Source: Pseudescherichia sp031998825 (GTDB lineage: Bacteria; Pseudomonadota; Gammaproteobacteria; Enterobacterales; Enterobacteriaceae). Taken from it: 64,000 nt of DNA. The stretch spans positions 1 through 64,000 of the forward strand of contig NZ_DAMACX010000025.1 in NCBI RefSeq assembly GCF_031998825.1, read 5' to 3'. Position numbers and translations under genes: made by a program. The first letter of the stretch is position 1. Each line of letters begins with the position of its first letter. The notes beneath the pieces are model-generated. The model ran no database searches. It was not told where the DNA came from and saw nothing but the letters and a program-made list of their open reading frames with translations. This document shows, piece by piece, positions 26,996-35,617 of this stretch.

Positions 26996-27691
26996 ATGAA
27001 ACGCTCCGCAATTAACGAAATTCTTGGCCACACGCGGCAATTTTTCTCCATGCACGACGTCCACCTGCCGGCGTTTGCCAGCTTTGCCCCGTCCAGATGG
27101 CGACAGCTGCCCGTTGATGCCTGGCAGGAGGTGTTCGATCTCCGGCTGGGCTGGGACGTTACGGCTTTTGGCGGGACGAACTTTGCAGCGCAGGGGCTAA
27201 CGCTCTTTACCCTGCGCAACGGCTCTCCTGGCGGATCGCCGTGGCCCAAATGCTATGCGGAGAAGATCATGCACGTCCGCGACGGCCAGCTGACGCCGAT
27301 GCATTTTCACTGGATCAAGCGCGAAGACATTATTAATCGCGGCGGCGGTAATTTGATTATCGAGCTGTGGAACTCAGGGGCCGACGAGCAAACCGAGCAT
27401 AGCGACGTGACGGTCGCTATCGATGGCTGTCTACAAACCCACATGGCCGGCAGCCAGCTGCGCCTGTCGCCCGGAGAGAGCATCTGTCTGCCGCCGGGGC
27501 TGTATCACAGCTTCTGGGGGGAGCACGGCTTTGGTGACGTGCTGGTGGGCGAAGTCTCCTCCGTCAACGATGACGATCATGACAACCACTTCCTGCAGCC
27601 GCGCGATCGCTATAACAGCATTGAAGAAGATGAGCCAGCTCAGCTGGTACTCTGTAACGAATACTCCCTGTTTCTTCACCCGGTTCCCTAA
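26996..27691 (+). CDS. D-lyxose/D-mannose-type sugar isomerase (cupin)
   Basis: The 231-aa protein belongs to the cupin D-lyxose isomerase family; the E. coli O157:H7 member of about 227 residues was shown to interconvert D-lyxose and D-xylulose. The metal ligands appear in MHFHWIKREDI and NLIIELW, with a later His in LPPGLYHSFWG. The start at the ATG at 26996 follows GGAGG (26983-26987). It lies between the transporter and the aldolase/kinase genes, so it probably converts the imported aldose to a ketose. Whether lyxose is the natural substrate is not shown. Confidence 0.88.
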   Translation: MKRSAINEILGHTRQFFSMHDVHLPAFASFAPSRWRQLPVDAWQEVFDLRLGWDVTAFGGTNFAAQGLTLFTLRNGSPGGSPWPKCYAEKIMHVRDGQLTPMHFHWIKREDIINRGGGNLIIELWNSGADEQTEHSDVTVAIDGCLQTHMAGSQLRLSPGESICLPPGLYHSFWGEHGFGDVLVGEVSSVNDDDHDNHFLQPRDRYNSIEEDEPAQLVLCNEYSLFLHPVP

Positions 27692-27705
27692 CCAAGGAGG
27701 CTGCA

Positions 27706-28566
27706 ATGCCGCTGATCTCTCTCGCCGATGGTTTGAAACATGCCCGCGTGCACCAGTATGCGCTGGGTGCCTTTAACGTGCTGGATACCCACTTCCTGCG
27801 GGCGCTGTTTGCCGCCGCAAAGCAGCAGCGCTCGCCGTTTATCATCAACATTGCCGAGGTGCACTTTAAGTATCTCTCACTGGATACGCTGGTAGAGGCG
27901 GTAAAGTATGAAGCCGCCCGGCACGCTATTCCGGTGGTGCTTAATCTCGATCACGGCCTGCACTTTGAGGCAGTGGTTCAGGCGCTGCGCCTCGGTTTTA
28001 CCTCCGTAATGTTTGACGGCTCGACGCTGGACTATGAAGAGAACGTGCATCAGACGCGGGAGGTGGTGAAGATGTGCCACGCGGTAGGCGTCTCGGTCGA
28101 GGGTGAGCTGGGCGCGGTAGGCGGCGACGAAGGCGGCGCGCTGTATGGCCATGCCGACGAGGCGTTCTTTACCGATCCGGCCAAGGCGCGGGACTTTGTC
28201 GACCGAACCGGCATCGATGCGCTGGCCGTGGCGATCGGCAACGCTCACGGCAAATACAAAGGTGAGCCGAAGCTCGACTTTGCGCGCCTGGAGGCGATTC
28301 GCCAGCAGACCGGCCTGCCGCTGGTGCTGCACGGCGGCTCCGGCATCAGCGACGCGGACTTCCGCCGCGCCATTAGCCTTGGCATCCATAAAATCAACTT
28401 CTACACCGGTATGTCCCAGGCCGCGCTGGCGGCAGTGGACAAAAGCATGACCGCGCGGGATCAGATCTACGACGAGTTCGCCGAGCTGATGCTCAGCATC
28501 GAGCAGGCGATCACCGATATTGTTGCCGAGCAGATGCGCGTCTTCGGCAGCGAGGGGAAGATCTGA
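27706..28566 (+). CDS. Class II ketose-bisphosphate aldolase
   Basis: The 286-aa zinc-dependent aldolase resembles GatY/KbaY and FbaA. Zinc-site histidines are in LNLDHGLHFE, LYGHADE and VLHGGSGISD; the glycine-rich loop and phosphate site are in VAIGNAHGKYKG and KINFYTGM. AAGGAGG lies ahead of the start. It probably cleaves the phosphorylated ketose to dihydroxyacetone phosphate and an aldehyde. The last base is shared with the kinase start (TGATG), so the two are coupled. Confidence 0.9.
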   Translation: MPLISLADGLKHARVHQYALGAFNVLDTHFLRALFAAAKQQRSPFIINIAEVHFKYLSLDTLVEAVKYEAARHAIPVVLNLDHGLHFEAVVQALRLGFTSVMFDGSTLDYEENVHQTREVVKMCHAVGVSVEGELGAVGGDEGGALYGHADEAFFTDPAKARDFVDRTGIDALAVAIGNAHGKYKGEPKLDFARLEAIRQQTGLPLVLHGGSGISDADFRRAISLGIHKINFYTGMSQAALAAVDKSMTARDQIYDEFAELMLSIEQAITDIVAEQMRVFGSEGKI

Positions 28567-29588
28567 TGGCACGCAAAGGCATCATCGCGGCGGGTAATAT
28601 GCTGGTGGATCACGTCCACCAGATCGTGCAGTGGCCAGAGCGCGGCTGGCTGGCCGAGATTGTCCACAGCGAGCGCTCCACCGGCGGCGCGCCGCTGAAC
28701 GTTCTGCTGACGCTGGCGAAGATGCGCACCGGCCTGCCGCTGCAGGCGGTCGGGCTGGTAGGCGAAGACAACGACGGCGACTACATCATGGCGATGCTGG
28801 AGCAGTATCACGTCAACCGCCAGCATGTGCAGCGCACCACCTTCGCCCCCACCTCCATGTCGCAGGTAATGACCGACCCCAGCGGCCAGCGCACCTTTTT
28901 CCACTCTCCCGGCGCGAACCGCCTGCTGGATCTGCCCGCCTTCGATCGCCTTGATACCACCATGAAGATTTTCCATCTTGGCTATCTGCTGCTGCTGGAT
29001 AGCCTGGATATGCCGGACGACGAGTTTGGCACGCGCAGCGCCCGGCTGCTGGCCCAGATGCATAACCTCGGCTTTGAAACCTCGCTGGATCTGGTGTCGC
29101 GCAAAGGCGATCCTCGTTATCGTCCACTGGTTAACCCGGCTCTGAAGCATCTGGACTATCTGGTGATCAACGAGCTGGAGGCAGGTGAATTCAGCGAGCT
29201 GGCGATCCGCCACGAAAACGGCGAGCCGCATATCGAGCATATCGCCGAGGCGGCGGCGCAGCTGTTGGCCGCGGGCGTGAAGCAGCGGGTGGTGATCCAC
29301 TGCCCTGAAGGCGCATGGGGGCAAACGCCGCAGGAGCCGGGGTTCTGGCTCCCCTCCTGGCATCTGGCGCAGGAGGAGATTGTTGGCAGCGTGGGTGCGG
29401 GCGATGCGTTCTGCGCCGGGTTCCTCTACGGCTGCCATGAAGCCTGGTCGTTAATAGAGAGTATTCAGCTCGCCCACGTCTGCGCCCGGGCCAGCCTGCT
29501 TGCCGCCAACGCCATCGACGGCGCGAAAAGCCTGGACGAGCACCGGGCGTTTATCCGCGATAACGCTCAGGCCGCGATCTCGTTATGA
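28566..29588 (+). CDS. PfkB-family carbohydrate kinase
   Basis: The 340-aa ribokinase-fold kinase shows the N-terminal GNMLVDHV strand, the substrate region GGAPLNVLLTLAKM (about residue 40) and the C-terminal anion-hole signature GSVGAGDAFCAGFLYG (catalytic Asp in GAGD). It would phosphorylate the ketose made by the isomerase before aldol cleavage. Start ATG overlaps the aldolase stop by one base. Its last 22 bases overlap the convergent response-regulator gene, so the operon ends here. Confidence 0.9.
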   Translation: MARKGIIAAGNMLVDHVHQIVQWPERGWLAEIVHSERSTGGAPLNVLLTLAKMRTGLPLQAVGLVGEDNDGDYIMAMLEQYHVNRQHVQRTTFAPTSMSQVMTDPSGQRTFFHSPGANRLLDLPAFDRLDTTMKIFHLGYLLLLDSLDMPDDEFGTRSARLLAQMHNLGFETSLDLVSRKGDPRYRPLVNPALKHLDYLVINELEAGEFSELAIRHENGEPHIEHIAEAAAQLLAAGVKQRVVIHCPEGAWGQTPQEPGFWLPSWHLAQEEIVGSVGAGDAFCAGFLYGCHEAWSLIESIQLAHVCARASLLAANAIDGAKSLDEHRAFIRDNAQAAISL

Positions 29589-30301
29589 ACCACGTCGGCG
29601 GCGAAAACGTAGCCCAGGCCACGGATGGTTTTAATCAGTACGGGCTGGTGCGGGTTCAACTCGATTTTACGCCGCAGCCGCATAATCAACACGTCGATAG
29701 TGCGGTCAAACACATCCATGCTCTCACTGTGGGTGAGCGCCAGCAGCTGCTCGCGGTTCAGCACCCGTCGCGCATTCTGCACCAGCGCCAGCAGCAGGCC
29801 ATACTCACCCTGGGTGAGCGGCGTCAGCTGGCCGTGTGGATCGTGCAGCTCACAGCGGGTGGTGTTCAGACTCCAGCCGTTAAACGCCATATCTGCCCCT
29901 TTCGGCACCGGGACGTCCGCCGCCAGCGCGCCGGTGCGCCGCAGCACCGCCTTCAGGCGGGCCACCACCACCCGTGGGTTAAAGGGTTTAGCGATGTAGT
30001 CGTCAGCCCCCATCTCAAGGCCGACCACCACGTCCGACTCGCTGCCCAGCCCGGTGAGCATCACTACCGGCAGCGCCGGACGTAGCTTTTGCAGCTGCTG
30101 CAGCACCATCAGCCCGTTGGTATCCGGTAGCACCATATCCAGCAGCACCAGCGCTATTTCGGATTGTTCAGCGGCAAGCGTCAGCGCCTCCCGGCCGCTA
30201 TGGCAGACGTGCACGGCAAAGACATGCTCGTTAAGCACGTCCCGCAAGAGTTCGCAGACTGCCGCATCATCATCCACTACCAGAATTGCCGGTTTCATCA
30301 T
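29567..30301 (-). CDS. OmpR/PhoB-family response regulator
   Basis: The 244-aa regulator has an N-terminal receiver: acidic pocket DDD near residue 10, phospho-acceptor Asp55 in LVLLDMVLP, and a conserved Lys in DDYIAKPFNP. A winged-helix DNA-binding domain follows (about 145-235, ending in IDVLIMRLRRKIE and TIRGLGYVF). No histidine kinase is adjacent; the nearest is the hybrid sensor at the other end of the sugar operon in the same orientation. The pair bracketing the operon suggests it controls it (inference). Confidence 0.92.
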   Translation of the reverse strand: MMKPAILVVDDDAAVCELLRDVLNEHVFAVHVCHSGREALTLAAEQSEIALVLLDMVLPDTNGLMVLQQLQKLRPALPVVMLTGLGSESDVVVGLEMGADDYIAKPFNPRVVVARLKAVLRRTGALAADVPVPKGADMAFNGWSLNTTRCELHDPHGQLTPLTQGEYGLLLALVQNARRVLNREQLLALTHSESMDVFDRTIDVLIMRLRRKIELNPHQPVLIKTIRGLGYVFAADVVHNEIAA

Positions 30302-30412
30302 CTACGCCCGCCCGAGAGACATGCCCTAAGTGTTAGCCATTCTGGTAAGAATCGGCAGCAAATCACACCGCGACGTGCTGGATCTTTAACCGCTGTCACA
30401 CCCCTTCGCTTT

Positions 30413-30433
30413 TCGACACGTCAAATGTGTCGA
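30413..30433. promoter_or_regulatory. Candidate FhlA upstream activator site
   Basis: TCGACAC-N7-GTGTCGA is a perfect 7-bp inverted repeat about 70-90 bp upstream of the fdhF -24 element, the range where FhlA binds in E. coli. The match to the FhlA motif itself is unverified. Confidence 0.4.
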
Positions 30434-30503
30434 TGCCCAGTTTTTCGTCAGGGTTTTGCCCTATCTCTGCCCGTCACACCTGCCAATATCCCTGGTAACA
30501 ATG

Positions 30504-30520
30504 TGGCATGCAAGATGCAT
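30504..30520 (+). promoter_or_regulatory. Sigma-54 promoter of fdhF
   Basis: TGGCATGCAAGATGCAT has the -24 GG and -12 GC of RpoN promoters at the right spacing and resembles the E. coli fdhF promoter. It lies about 50 bp before the start codon. Formate induction through FhlA is expected. Confidence 0.85.
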
Positions 30521-30570
30521 AGTGGGGCCAGGAGCGCAAATGCGCGCTGTGTTTAACTGGAGCAGAAGCG

Positions 30571-32718
30571 ATGAAAAAAGTCGTCACGGTTTGCCCGTAC
30601 TGCGCCTCAGGTTGCAAGATCAACCTTGTGGTGGATAACGGAAAAATCGTTCGCGCGGAGGCGGCGCAGGGGAAAACCAATCAGGGAACCCTGTGCCTGA
30701 AAGGCTACTACGGCTGGGATTTTATCAACGATACCCAGATCCTCACCCCGCGTTTAAAAACCCCGATGATCCGTCGCCAGCGCGGCGGCAAGCTGGAGGC
30801 GGTCTCCTGGGACGAAGCGCTGATCTACGTCGCCGACCGCCTGAGCGCGATCAAAGAGAAGTATGGTCCGGACGCGATCCAGACCACCGGCTCGTCACGC
30901 GGCACCGGCAATGAAACCAACTATGTGATGCAGAAATTTGCACGCGCCGTTATTGGCACCAATAACGTCGACTGCTGCGCACGCGTCTGACACGGCCCCT
31001 CGGTTGCAGGTCTGCACCAGTCGGTCGGCAATGGCGCAATGAGCAATGCCATCACGGAAATTGATAACACGGATTTAGTCTTTGTCTTTGGCTATAACCC
31101 GGCAGATTCCCACCCTATCGTCGCCAATCATGTGATCCGCGCGAAGCGTAACGGGGCGAAAATTATTGTCTGCGATCCGCGCAAAATCGAGACCGCGCGC
31201 ATTGCCGATATGCATCTTGCGTTGAGGAACGGCTCGAACATTGCCCTGCTCAACGCGCTTGGGCATGTCATCGTTGAAGAAAAACTCTACGACGCGGCGT
31301 TTGTGGCGAACCGCACTCAGGGCTTTGACGAGTACTGCAAAATTGTTGAAGGTTACACGCCGGAGTCCGTTGAGGATATTACTGGCGTTAGCGCCCAGGC
31401 GATCCGCCAGGCGGCGCGGCTCTATGCCGGGGCAAAAACGGCTACCATTCTGTGGGGCATGGGCGTGACCCAGTTCTATCAGGGGGTAGAGACGGTGCGT
31501 TCCCTTACCAGCCTGGCGATGCTCACCGGCAACCTGGGCAAGGCGCACGTCGGCGTCAACCCGGTACGCGGGCAGAACAACGTGCAGGGCGCGTGTGATA
31601 TGGGGGCGCTGCCGGACACCTATCCTGGCTACCAGTACGTGAGCGATCCGGCGAACCGGGAAAAATTTGCCCGCGCCTGGGGCGTGGAGAGCCTGCCAGC
31701 CCATACTGGCTACCGCATCAGCGAGCTGCCGCACCGGGCGGCGCATGGCGAAGTGCGCGCTGCCTATATCATGGGCGAGGATCCACTCCAGACCGATGCC
31801 GAGCTTTCAGCGGTGCGCAAGGGGTTTGAGGATCTTGAGCTGGTCATCGTGCAGGATATCTTTATGACTAAAACCGCGGCGGCGGCGGATGTGATTTTAC
31901 CCTCAACGTCGTGGGGCGAGCATGAGGGCGTCTATACGGCGGCGGATCGCGGCTTCCAGCGCTTCTTTAAGGCGGTAGAGCCACAGTGGGATCTGAAAAC
32001 CGACTGGCAGATTATCAGCGAGATCGCCACGCGAATGGGTTACCCGATGCACTACAACAGTACCCAGGAGATTTGGGATGAGCTGCGCCATCTCTGTCCA
32101 GACTTCTACGGGGCGACCTACGAGAAGATGGGCGAGCTGGGCTATATTCAGTGGCCCTGCCGTGACGCTTCCGAGGCCGACCAGGGGACGTCATACCTCT
32201 TTAAAGAGAAGTTTGATACCGACACCGGGCTGGCGAAGTTCTTTACCTGCGACTGGGTGGCCCCCATTGATAAGCTCACCGACGACTACCCGATGGTGCT
32301 CTCTACGGTGCGCGAGGTGGGGCACTACTCCTGCCGCTCAATGACTGGCAACTGTGCGGCGCTGGCCGCGCTGGCCGATGAACCGGGCTATGCGCAGATC
32401 AACACCGCCGACGCTGCCCGGTTGGGCATTGAGGATGAAGCGCTGGTGTGGGTTAACTCGCGCAAAGGGCGGATCATCACCCGGGCGCAGGTCAGCGATC
32501 GTCCCAATAAAGGGGCGGTTTATATGACCTACCAGTGGTGGATTGGGGCCTGCAACGAGCTGGTGACGGAGAACCTGAGTCCAATAACTAAAACGCCGGA
32601 GTATAAGTACTGCGCCGTGCGCGTCGAGGCGATTGACGATCAGCAGGCCGCCGAGCGATACGTCATTGACGAGTATAATAAGCTTAAATCCCGACTGCGG
32701 GAGAGTGCATTAGGATAA
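30571..32718 (+). CDS. fdhF: Formate dehydrogenase H, selenocysteine-containing
   Basis: The 715-residue product equals E. coli FdhF in length if the in-frame TGA at 30988-30990 is read as selenocysteine 140. FdhF oxidises formate to CO2 and feeds electrons to hydrogenase 3 in the formate hydrogenlyase complex. The N-terminus holds the [4Fe-4S] cysteines (VCPYCASGC and LCLKG). The Sec context is CCARV-U-HGPSV. Molybdopterin-binding regions follow (for example GMGVTQFYQGVET and VRGQNNVQGACDMG). The start lies 9 bases after a GGAG site. A 10-bp hairpin ends the transcript. Confidence 0.98.
30988..31020 (+). promoter_or_regulatory. Sec codon and bacterial SECIS hairpin
   Basis: TGA is followed at 31002-31018 by GGTTGCAGGTCTGCACC, the apical SECIS hairpin with the bulged T and GGTC loop recognised by SelB. 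It is the same as I know from E. coli fdhF. Confidence 0.95.
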
Positions 32719-32733
32719 AAAAGGCGTATTAAT

Positions 32734-32765
32734 TAATAGCGGCCTCAAATAAGATGCCGCTATTA
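32734..32765 (+). terminator. Hairpin terminator after fdhF
   Basis: TAATAGCGGC / GCCGCTATTA, a 10-bp perfect stem with a 12-base loop and an AT-rich tail, 16 bp after the fdhF stop. Confidence 0.7.
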
Positions 32766-32822
32766 TATATTTATACGCATTATTAATAGTAACGTTCTGT
32801 GAGTGTACTCGAAGAAAAATGC

Positions 32823-33302
32823 AATTATCTCACTGAAATTACATTGCTATTTCTCTTCCCTTTTAATGCGGGAGCGATATCATTATCTGCGGGTGCTTAA
32901 GGCTTTCTGTCTTAAGCACGCTCAGCGTTATTCTAAATAATAATGAGAGTGTTGTGGCAGAGAGTTGAAAGCCCCGGGCAATGTTTCCATTAACCCGAGG
33001 CTACTCTACACAACCATGACAAGTTGAGAGTAGCCTCTTACCCTTTTTTTTGCAAGGAGTAAAAGGCATGACGCCGTTGAAATATCTGTTAGCTATTCTA
33101 TTAGTGGTTTGTCTAACAATCCTGACCTTTACTTTTATTAATCGCGGAAGGCTATGCGAGCTTAATATCAAAAACGATCGTCAGGAGGTGGCGGCTAAAT
33201 TAGCCTGTACATCAGGTTAACTCAACGGGCGGGGTCACCCGCCCGAATTGCCAGAGTTGTGTCCTTAATGCACCCTTTTATAATTTTTATAAATGTATTT
33301 AC
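32823..33302 (+). repeat. Tandem hok locus, copy 1
   Basis: About 480 bp that recur at 33351-33834 with few changes. Each copy holds a leader with the hairpin GTGCTTAAG/CTTAAGCAC (32893-32919) and a second inverted repeat before the toxin gene (GAGGCTACTCT ... AGAGTAGCCTC, then a T run). After the toxin gene comes the downstream hairpin CGGGCGGG-GTCA-CCCGCCCG (33226-33245). This layout of a structured leader, toxin and 3' foldback fits a hok-type mRNA. Confidence 0.85.
33068..33220 (+). CDS. Hok/Gef-family type I toxin, copy 1
   Basis: The 50-aa peptide reads from an ATG preceded by AAGGAG. It has one membrane helix (about residues 5-24, LLAILLVVCLTILTFTFI), a charged neck INRGRLCEL and a C-terminal periplasmic part RQEVAAKLACTSG. 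The pattern CLTILTF, LCEL, EVAA and terminal ACTSG matches Hok/HokB proteins, which depolarise the inner membrane. Translation is expected to be blocked by a Sok-type antisense RNA from the leader. It is 86% or more identical to copy 2. Confidence 0.88.
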   Translation: MTPLKYLLAILLVVCLTILTFTFINRGRLCELNIKNDRQEVAAKLACTSG

Positions 33303-33350
33303 ATACCTAATTAATAACATAACACTGAGAGCACGATCCCAAACCAATGT

Positions 33351-33834
33351 AATTATCTCACTGAAATTACATTGCTATTTCCCTTCCCTTTTAATGCGGG
33401 AGCGATATCATTATCGACGGGTGCTTAAGGCTTTCTGTCTTAAGCACGCTCAGTGTTATTCCGAACAACCTTGAGAGTGTGGCGGACAGAGAGTTGAAGG
33501 CCCCGGGCAATGTTTCCATTAACTCGGGGCTAATCTCAAACAAAACCCTAGCAGGTTGAGAGTAGCCTCTTACCCTTTTTTTTGCAAGGAGTAAAAGGCA
33601 TGACGCCATTGAAATACCTGTTAGCCATTCTGTTAGTGGTTTGTCTAACAATCCTGACCTTTGCTTTAATTAATCGCGGAAAGCTATGCGAGCTTAATAT
33701 TAAAAACGATCGTCAGGAGGTGGCGGCTAAATTAGCCTGTACAGCAGGCTAACTCAACGGGCGGGGTCACCCGCCCGAATTGCCAGAGTTGTGTCCTTAA
33801 TGCACCCTTTTATAATTCTTATAAATACATTCAC
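33351..33834 (+). repeat. Tandem hok locus, copy 2
   Basis: Second copy of the unit, offset by 528 bp at the start and 532 bp at the toxin. The leader hairpin is at 33421-33447 and the downstream hairpin at 33758-33777. The second leader stem is altered (GGGGCTAATCTCAA against TTGAGAGTAGCCTC, two changes), so folding or antisense pairing may differ from copy 1. Confidence 0.85.
33600..33752 (+). CDS. Hok/Gef-family type I toxin, copy 2
   Basis: A 50-aa peptide differing from copy 1 at only a few residues (FALINRGKL for FTFINRGRL, and ACTAG for ACTSG at the end). All toxin hallmarks are kept: a single membrane helix, LCEL and EVAAKLAC. The AAGGAG ribosome site is unchanged. Reading frame and length are intact, so both copies look functional. 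No overlapping mok frame of useful length is seen in either copy. Confidence 0.88.
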   Translation: MTPLKYLLAILLVVCLTILTFALINRGKLCELNIKNDRQEVAAKLACTAG

Positions 33835-33848
33835 ACCATATGGATAAT

Positions 33849-33876
33849 AAAAAACCCGCCGAAGCGGGTTTTTTAT
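33849..33876. terminator. Bidirectional terminator between hok copy 2 and gltP
   Basis: AAAAAACCCGC-CGAA-GCGGGTTTTTT, a stem with A and T runs, directly before the gltP stop. Confidence 0.92.
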
Positions 33877-33889
33877 TACTTATAAATAA

Positions 33890-35203
33890 TTACTGATTGG
33901 CGGTGGTTTTAAATTTGCCCAGCGTCTCACGCTCGTAGGCCAGCGCTTTTTGGCTGTCGAACTTGCGTTCCCACTTGGCAATCACCAGCACCGCCAGCGC
34001 GTTACCCACCACGTTCAGCGCGGTACGCGCCATATCGAGGATACGGTCAACGCCAGCGATAAACGCCAGCCCTTCCAGCGGAATGCCCACGCTGCCCAGC
34101 GTCGCCAGCAGCACCACAAACGACACGCCCGGTACGCCAGCGATGCCTTTCGAAGTCACCATCAGCGTCAGCACCAGGATGATCTCCTGGCCCAGAGAGA
34201 GGTCAATGCCGTAGAGCTGGGCGATAAAGATAGCGGCGATGCTCTGGTAGAGCGTGGAGCCATCGAGGTTAAAGGAGTAGCCGGTTGGCACCACGAAGCT
34301 GGTGATGGACGCCGGTGCACCGTAGGCCTCCATCTTCTCAATAATACGCGGCAGTACGCTCTCCGAGCTGGCGGTTGAGTAGGCCAGAATCAGCTCGTCC
34401 TTGAGAATACGGATCAGCGTCCAGATGCTCAGTTTGCACATCCGCGCCACCGCACCCAGCACCACCAGCGCAAAGAACAGGATCGCCACGTAGACCAGGA
34501 TAACCAGCTTGGCGAGCGGCCACAGGGAGGCGAAGCCGAAGTTGGCTACCGTCACCGAGATCAGGGCAAACACACCCACCGGCGCGTAGCGCATCACCAT
34601 GTGGGTCACTTTAAACATGGTCTCTGAAATAGAGCGGAAGACGGTCACCAGTGGATCGCGGTGTGCGGCAGGCAGGGACGACAGCCCGAGGCCAAACAGC
34701 ACCGAGAAGAAGATGATTGGCAGCATATCGCCCTTCGCCATCGAAGAGATGATATTGGTCGGAACCAGCGAGAGGATAGTGCCCATCAGCCCGTGGGCAT
34801 GACTCTGCACTTCCGCCGTGGTGCTCTGATATTTTGAAATATCCACCGTCGCCAGCTGCGTCATATCGATGCCCGCCCCCGGCTGGAACACGTTAGCCAG
34901 CGTGATACCCAGCACGATGGCAACGGTAGTGATGATTTCAAAATAGAGAATGGTTTTGACACCGATACGGCCAAGCTGCTTCGCGTCGCCCACGCCTGCA
35001 ATACCCACCACCAGGGTGGAGATGACAATCGGAACCACAATCATTTTGATCAGATGGATAAAGATATCGCCCGCCGGTGAGAGCAGGTTTGCAATCAGCC
35101 ACTCACGGCTATCGCTTTGGTAATGCAGGTAACTACCCAGCAGAATACCCAGCACAAGGGCCAGCAAAATTTGCCAGGCCAGGCTGACTTTCAAATTTTT
35201 CAT
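33890..35203 (-). CDS. gltP: Glutamate/aspartate:proton symporter GltP
   Basis: From the ATG at 35203 the product is 437 aa, exactly the length of E. coli GltP, and collinear with it. It belongs to the dicarboxylate/amino acid:cation symporter family: SSESVLPRIIEKMEAYG and SFVVPTGYSFNLDGSTLYQ (hairpin HP2 region), and the TM8 segment with DRILDMARTALNVVGNAL that binds the substrate. In E. coli the nrf operon lies next to gltP on the acs side; here gltP faces acs directly. Confidence 0.97.
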   Translation of the reverse strand: MKNLKVSLAWQILLALVLGILLGSYLHYQSDSREWLIANLLSPAGDIFIHLIKMIVVPIVISTLVVGIAGVGDAKQLGRIGVKTILYFEIITTVAIVLGITLANVFQPGAGIDMTQLATVDISKYQSTTAEVQSHAHGLMGTILSLVPTNIISSMAKGDMLPIIFFSVLFGLGLSSLPAAHRDPLVTVFRSISETMFKVTHMVMRYAPVGVFALISVTVANFGFASLWPLAKLVILVYVAILFFALVVLGAVARMCKLSIWTLIRILKDELILAYSTASSESVLPRIIEKMEAYGAPASITSFVVPTGYSFNLDGSTLYQSIAAIFIAQLYGIDLSLGQEIILVLTLMVTSKGIAGVPGVSFVVLLATLGSVGIPLEGLAFIAGVDRILDMARTALNVVGNALAVLVIAKWERKFDSQKALAYERETLGKFKTTANQ

Positions 35204-35617
35204 AACTACAGACGTCCTCAATGAAGCACCATTCCGTGTACCGGAGCGATACATACTGAAAGGGGTGTGATTAGCGTTGCTTAGTCAAGCGGGGTTTTAT
35301 AACGCGCATTATCAGTACCATTTGCATGGTATCAAGTGCAACCCTTTAAGATGAGGGTCTTTGACAGCTAAAGTGCATAAGAAGCGCTTTTTATTACATT
35401 ATTAATGCATAACTATATGTTATGGATGAGATTTTCATCACCTTTCCTGCATTCATCATAAATAGTGATTATTTACCTTCAAAGATTCATTTGCTGAATT
35501 TTCAACCATTCAAACAATGCGTGATCTTCCGCCCAAAAAGTAAACAAAGCCAGCTCCCGCTCTTCCCTTAACGTTTCCGTGACATATCCTTAACATCTTA
35601 CAAGGAGAACAACAGCC
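35204..35617. other. Divergent regulatory region gltP / acs
   Basis: The 414-bp region has no gene. The acs side (TGCGTGATC..., 35518 onward) resembles the E. coli acs upstream region with CRP half-sites, but I see no full CRP consensus. A perfect inverted repeat TACCAT-TTGC-ATGGTA lies at 35316-35331 on the gltP side and is unassigned. The acs ribosome site is AAGGAG at about 35600. Confidence 0.5.

Noticed and set aside
23457..29588. The D-allose (als) operon of K-12
   Set aside because: The locus is equivalent, but there is no allulose-6-phosphate epimerase or RpiR-type regulator; a cupin isomerase, class II aldolase and PfkB kinase are present instead.
30988..30990. In-frame TGA in fdhF as a nonsense mutation
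   Set aside because: The TGA is at the known selenocysteine position 140 and is followed by a canonical SECIS hairpin; the frame continues to full length.
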